A DNA stretch of 8,199 nucleotides from JACIYW01 sp014359745 (lineage in GTDB: Bacteria; Pseudomonadota; Alphaproteobacteria; Rhodobacterales; Rhodobacteraceae): contig JBNPWE010000053.1 of the NCBI GenBank assembly GCA_050433985.1, positions 1 to 8,199 of the forward strand, given 5' to 3'. Shown piece by piece: positions 5,871 to 8,199 of the stretch; the first letter of the stretch is position 1, and the number at the start of each line of letters is the position of its first letter. The notes under the pieces were generated by a model that was given only the letters and a program-made list of their open reading frames with translations, did not search any database and was not told the DNA's origin. The translations under genes were made by a program, and so were the position numbers.

Positions 5871-6827
5871 CTAGCCGCCGATCCGCTCCACCTGCCGCAC
5901 GATACCTTCGGCCTGCTTGATCGAGGCGATATCGACCAGCCGCCCCTTGTAGGTGGTCGCCCCCTCGCCGCGCGCCTTCGCCTCGGCCATGGCGGCAAGG
6001 ATTTCGCGCGCCTCCTGCACCTGCGCCTCTGATGGGGTGAACACCTCATTGGCCAGCGCCACCTGTTTGGGATGGATCGCCCATTTTCCGACCATGCCCA
6101 GTGTGGCCGAGCGCCGCGCCTGTGCGCGAAAGCCCTCGTCATCGGAAAAATCGCCAAACGGGCCATCAACCGGCAACACACCATGCGTGCGGCAGGCGGC
6201 AACGATGGCCGCCTGCGCCCAGTGCCAGGGGTCGGACCAATGCCGCGCGCCGTCTTGCAGCATGTAATAATTCTCCTGCGTGCCGCCGATGCCTGTGGTC
6301 TGCATCCCCATCGAGGCGGCGAAATCGGCGGCGCCCAGGCTCATCGCCTGCAAGCGCGGCGAAGATGCCGCGATCTCCTCGACATGGGCAATGCCTGCCG
6401 CCGTCTCGATGATCACCTCAAGCGAGATCGGCCGGGCGCGCCCCTTGGCGCGTTCGACCGCCGTAACCAGCGCATCCACCGCATAGACATCGGCCGCGCA
6501 TCCCACCTTGGGGATCATGATCTGATCCAGCCGGTCACCCGCCTGTTCCAGAAGGTCCACCACATCGCGGTACCACCATTCGGTATCCAGCCCGTTGATC
6601 CGGACCGAGAGGTATTTGTCGCCCCAATCCACATCACGGGTCGCGGCGATGACATTGGTGCGGGCGGGAGCCTTGTCATCCGGCGAAACCGAATCCTCCA
6701 GATCAAGGTTGACCACATCCGCAGCACTTGTCGCCATCTTCGCGAAAATCGCCGGGCGCGATCCAGGGCCAAAGAGCTGGCAGCGGTTGGGGCGGGCGGG
6801 GGCAGGCGGTTGAAGGCGAAAGCTCAT
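5871..6827 (-). CDS. mcl1: L-malyl-CoA / beta-methylmalyl-CoA lyase
   Basis: This enzyme of the HpcH/HpaI (CitE-like) family reversibly cleaves L-malyl-CoA to acetyl-CoA and glyoxylate, and beta-methylmalyl-CoA to propionyl-CoA and glyoxylate. In Rhodobacteraceae it serves the ethylmalonyl-CoA pathway for acetate assimilation. The 318 residues closely resemble the Rhodobacter enzyme as I recall it. The TIM-barrel active-site residues are present: R76 in SVRINGLD, E141 in LEVIIE and D168 in LGAADFAAS, the last two acting as Mg2+ ligands. LDLEDSV (41-47) and GMVGKWAIHP (244-253) are also typical, as is the long C-terminal lid to 318. The start at 6827 is fixed by family alignment and GGAG 7 bases upstream; an open extension to 7121 begins at TTG and is unlike the family. 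It appears functional. Confidence 0.95.
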   Translation of the reverse strand: MSFRLQPPAPARPNRCQLFGPGSRPAIFAKMATSAADVVNLDLEDSVSPDDKAPARTNVIAATRDVDWGDKYLSVRINGLDTEWWYRDVVDLLEQAGDRLDQIMIPKVGCAADVYAVDALVTAVERAKGRARPISLEVIIETAAGIAHVEEIAASSPRLQAMSLGAADFAASMGMQTTGIGGTQENYYMLQDGARHWSDPWHWAQAAIVAACRTHGVLPVDGPFGDFSDDEGFRAQARRSATLGMVGKWAIHPKQVALANEVFTPSEAQVQEAREILAAMAEAKARGEGATTYKGRLVDIASIKQAEGIVRQVERIGG

Positions 6828-6857
6828 GTCGTCTCTCCGGGCAGTACGTTTATGGTC

Positions 6858-6883
6858 AGGCGGCATCTGGTGCTGCGCCGCCT
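6858..6883 (-). promoter_or_regulatory. Inverted repeat in the mcl1 leader region
   Basis: AGGCGGC and GCCGCCT form a perfect 7-bp GC-rich stem around a 12-base loop, ending 31 bases before the mcl1 start codon. It could fold in the 5' untranslated RNA or be a protein site. It does not occlude the ribosome binding site by itself. Confidence 0.35.
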
Positions 6884-7061
6884 TGCAGGGAAAGAATATT
6901 TCGCAGCACTGCCCCGCGTGGATAGAATGCTGCTGGCGCAGATTCAACCCGATTTTGTGCTTGCTGCATGAAACCCGCCCAACGCACCGGTATGTGTCGC
7001 GGCACCGCTGGTTGGTGTTGCACGCACTCAGGCCCCCAGCTTGATCGCACAGGAAATCGTT

Positions 7062-7104
7062 ATCCCCATCCTCTCGAAAAAAATACTCAAATCCCGCCCC
7101 CGCC
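7062..7104 (-). other. Possible family-wide extragenic motif (GATTTGAGTATTTTT type)
   Basis: On the minus strand, a GC-rich run is followed by GGGATTTGAGTATTTTTTTC, then GAGAGGATGGGG. From memory, very similar blocks (GGATTTGAGTATTTTT followed by a purine-rich AAGATGAAG-like stretch) occur repeatedly between genes in Rhodobacteraceae. I cannot verify copy number here. Confidence 0.3.
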
Positions 7105-7161
7105 TTGCGCGTGCCGGTCAAGGCAATGAACCCGACGGGCTGAAATCCGCTGACCTCTGAC

Positions 7162-7712
7162 CTATCGTTTGGCCGACCAACTGAGCGACGCGTGCTGCCG
7201 GGTGAAAAATTCCCCCATGAGCCCGATCATCAGACAGGCAAGCGCGACATAGACGGGATAGGTCGGGGAACTGTAATGCGGGTTGTAGTTCAGGAACAGG
7301 TAACCGCGCGCCTGATCGATGATGTGAAACAGCGGGTTCCAGGTGAACATCACCAGAATATGGCTTGGCGTCGCGTTCGCCACGAGCATCTTGCCTGACG
7401 CGATCATGTTGGCGCGTATGTAGATCTGCGACCCGATGGAGGTGAAACCGGGAAACCAGGGCTTGATGGCCAGAAACACCATGCCGATTGCCAGCCCTGA
7501 AAACCATGCCAGCAACAACATGGCGAAGGCCCCGATCGGATCAGGGATGGTGATCGGCGTGAAAGCGACGTGATAGATGTAAAGCACCGTGGTAAGCGAC
7601 AGAACCTGAATATAAAGCGCCCCCAGCGCCGCCGCGCCGATCGCGATGATCGTGTTCATCGGCGCGTGTTTCATCATCGGCGATGTCGGCCCCTCAGACC
7701 CCGCCACGGCGC
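7162..7712 (-). pseudogene. ABC-2 type polysaccharide-export permease (KpsM/BexB-like), 5'-truncated
   Basis: The surviving 182 residues are the C-terminal two-thirds of an inner-membrane permease of capsule/exopolysaccharide ABC exporters, which normally has about 260 residues and pairs with a KpsT-type ATPase. Family-like segments are GSEGPTSPMMKHAPMN (4-19), SGLAIGMVFLAIKPWFPGF (71-89), RANMIASGKMLVAN (99-112), WNPLFHIIDQARGYLFLNYNP (124-144) and GEFFTRQHASLSWSAKR (166-182). Hydrophobic membrane spans cover about 21-48, 60-83 and 152-168. Homology begins at codon 7710, next to the ISAs1 element. The 23 residues upstream in the open frame come from IS DNA, so the promoter, start and first transmembrane region are gone. 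It is very likely non-functional. Partner genes are not in the window. Confidence 0.85.
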
Positions 7713-8199
7713 CAGGGCTCCGAATCAAAGTTACGCTGGGGACGGGGCGAGGATGGCGTCGAGGTAGGTTGTATCCCATCCTGCGAGTTTTCGTCTGGAC
7801 TTGATGGATCGCTTGTCGGCGGCGGTGCGGACGAGGTTGAGGGCGAAATGCCGGACGGTGGCCATGTTTCTGGCGCCGTGGCCCTTACGCAGGCGGGAGA
7901 GGTCTTCGGCGAAGGTGACGTCGAGCACCCAGTGGAGGCGGTTCTCGATTGCCCAGTGTTCGCGGACGGCTTGCGCGGCGGCCTCGGGGGAGAGCGGCCT
8001 CGATGACGCGAAGTACCTGGTTTCATTTCGGATTGCGCCCCTGACCTCGACACTTGTTTCGGCGCGGACGAGGCAGGAGAGCCCCGGCAGGCGCATCTCG
8101 CCGACAAAGCGGCGGGGGCCTTCGAGCCAGTCGGTATCGTGCAGCACGGCGGTGCGGCGGGTCTCGATGCGGCCATGGCCCTTGTCATGGGCGACGTGG
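7713..8199 (-). mobile_element. ISAs1-family insertion sequence, one end (partial)
   Basis: The element is defined by its transposase and by the abrupt end of permease homology. Its terminus is placed at 7713, where the plus strand reads CAGGGCTCCGAATCAAAG, 18 bases beyond the transposase stop. ISAs1 elements commonly have short terminal repeats near CAG-type ends and 8-10 bp target duplications; the base before the border would then be part of GCCACGGCGC (7703-7712). The other end lies outside the window, so neither repeat nor duplication can be confirmed. Confidence 0.6.
7731..8199 (-). CDS. ISAs1-family transposase, C-terminal part (runs off the window)
   Basis: A DDE transposase that moves its own IS element. 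The 155 visible residues begin mid-protein with HVAHDKGHGRIETRR. They continue through TDWLEGPRRFVGEMRLPGL (22-40) and SRPLSPEAAAQAVREHW (66-82). The catalytic glutamate region IENRLHWVLDVTFAED (84-99, E85) follows, then the typical tail RLRKGHGARNMATVRHFALNLVR (102-124) and KSRRKLAGWDTTYLDAIL (133-150). The frame is open to the window edge, so the visible part is intact. A GTG at 8145-8147 is internal, not a start, since family homology continues upstream of it. The N-terminal part with the first two catalytic aspartates lies outside. Confidence 0.88.
   Translation of the reverse strand, partial: HVAHDKGHGRIETRRTAVLHDTDWLEGPRRFVGEMRLPGLSCLVRAETSVEVRGAIRNETRYFASSRPLSPEAAAQAVREHWAIENRLHWVLDVTFAEDLSRLRKGHGARNMATVRHFALNLVRTAADKRSIKSRRKLAGWDTTYLDAILAPSPA

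Larger units (their letters stand above)
6828..7161. other. Non-coding stretch upstream of mcl1
   Basis: These 334 bases lie between the stop of the broken permease gene and the mcl1 start, both on the minus strand. I see no supported gene: the frames open here have poor codon use and no ribosome binding site. The segment should contain the mcl1 promoter, but no clear hexamer pair with correct spacing stands out. It holds a leader inverted repeat (6858-6883) and an A-rich motif (7062-7104), and the tandem TGACCTC-TGACCT just after the permease stop at 7151-7163. There is no intrinsic terminator with a U-tract after the permease. Confidence 0.5.

Noticed and set aside
6072..6971. A 299-codon plus-strand frame antisense to mcl1.
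   Set aside because: It is a mirror frame of a highly conserved enzyme gene, and its composition is that of a shadow frame.
6828..7121. A 98-codon N-terminal extension of mcl1.
   Set aside because: It begins at TTG, is rich in Cys/Arg/His unlike the enzyme, and the conserved start MSFRLQ with a good ribosome binding site lies at 6827.
7118..7507. A 129-codon minus-strand frame overlapping the permease remnant.
   Set aside because: It is another frame of the permease gene, and the permease reading has clear family motifs and membrane spans.

Overview
The window reads as alphaproteobacterial DNA, most probably from the Rhodobacteraceae. The evidence is GC-rich codon use, an L-malyl-CoA/beta-methylmalyl-CoA lyase and a TrmB that both look like the versions found in that family, and a prophage packaging module of a type common there. 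The placement rests on recalled protein resemblance, because no search could be run.

Region 1 (1-4706) is a prophage remnant. On the minus strand lie a small terminase subunit, a GpA-type large terminase, a gpW-type head-tail joining protein and a lambda-type portal, in the same order as lambda Nu1-A-W-B. Both junctions terL/gpW and gpW/portal are TGATG start-stop overlaps, so the genes are probably translationally coupled. The portal gene is cut off at codon 331 by foreign DNA that begins GTAAGC when read in the gene's direction, which looks like the end of an IS66-family element. Upstream of terS, a short AT-rich divergent region carries two adjacent palindromes lying over a promoter-like pair of hexamers. 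Facing the other way are a 74-residue hypothetical protein and a DUF3489-type protein that has lost its C-terminal part.

Region 2 (about 4646-5085) is a scar. The N-terminal 86 codons of an IS630-like transposase, on the minus strand, are fused tail-to-tail with the broken DUF3489 gene.

Region 3 (5086-6827) is ordinary chromosomal housekeeping and central metabolism: trmB (tRNA m7G46 methyltransferase) on the plus strand converges on mcl1 (malyl-CoA lyase) on the minus strand. A 334-base non-coding stretch follows upstream of mcl1.

Region 4 (7162-8199) is a 5'-decapitated ABC-2 polysaccharide-export permease. It is interrupted by an ISAs1-family element whose transposase runs off the end of the window.

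Overall, three apparently different IS families each abut a broken gene within 8.2 kb, and two intact chromosomal genes survive between them. I see no CRISPR array, tRNA, rRNA or recognisable new defence system. The most informative observations are the IS/gene junctions and the paired palindromes upstream of terS.
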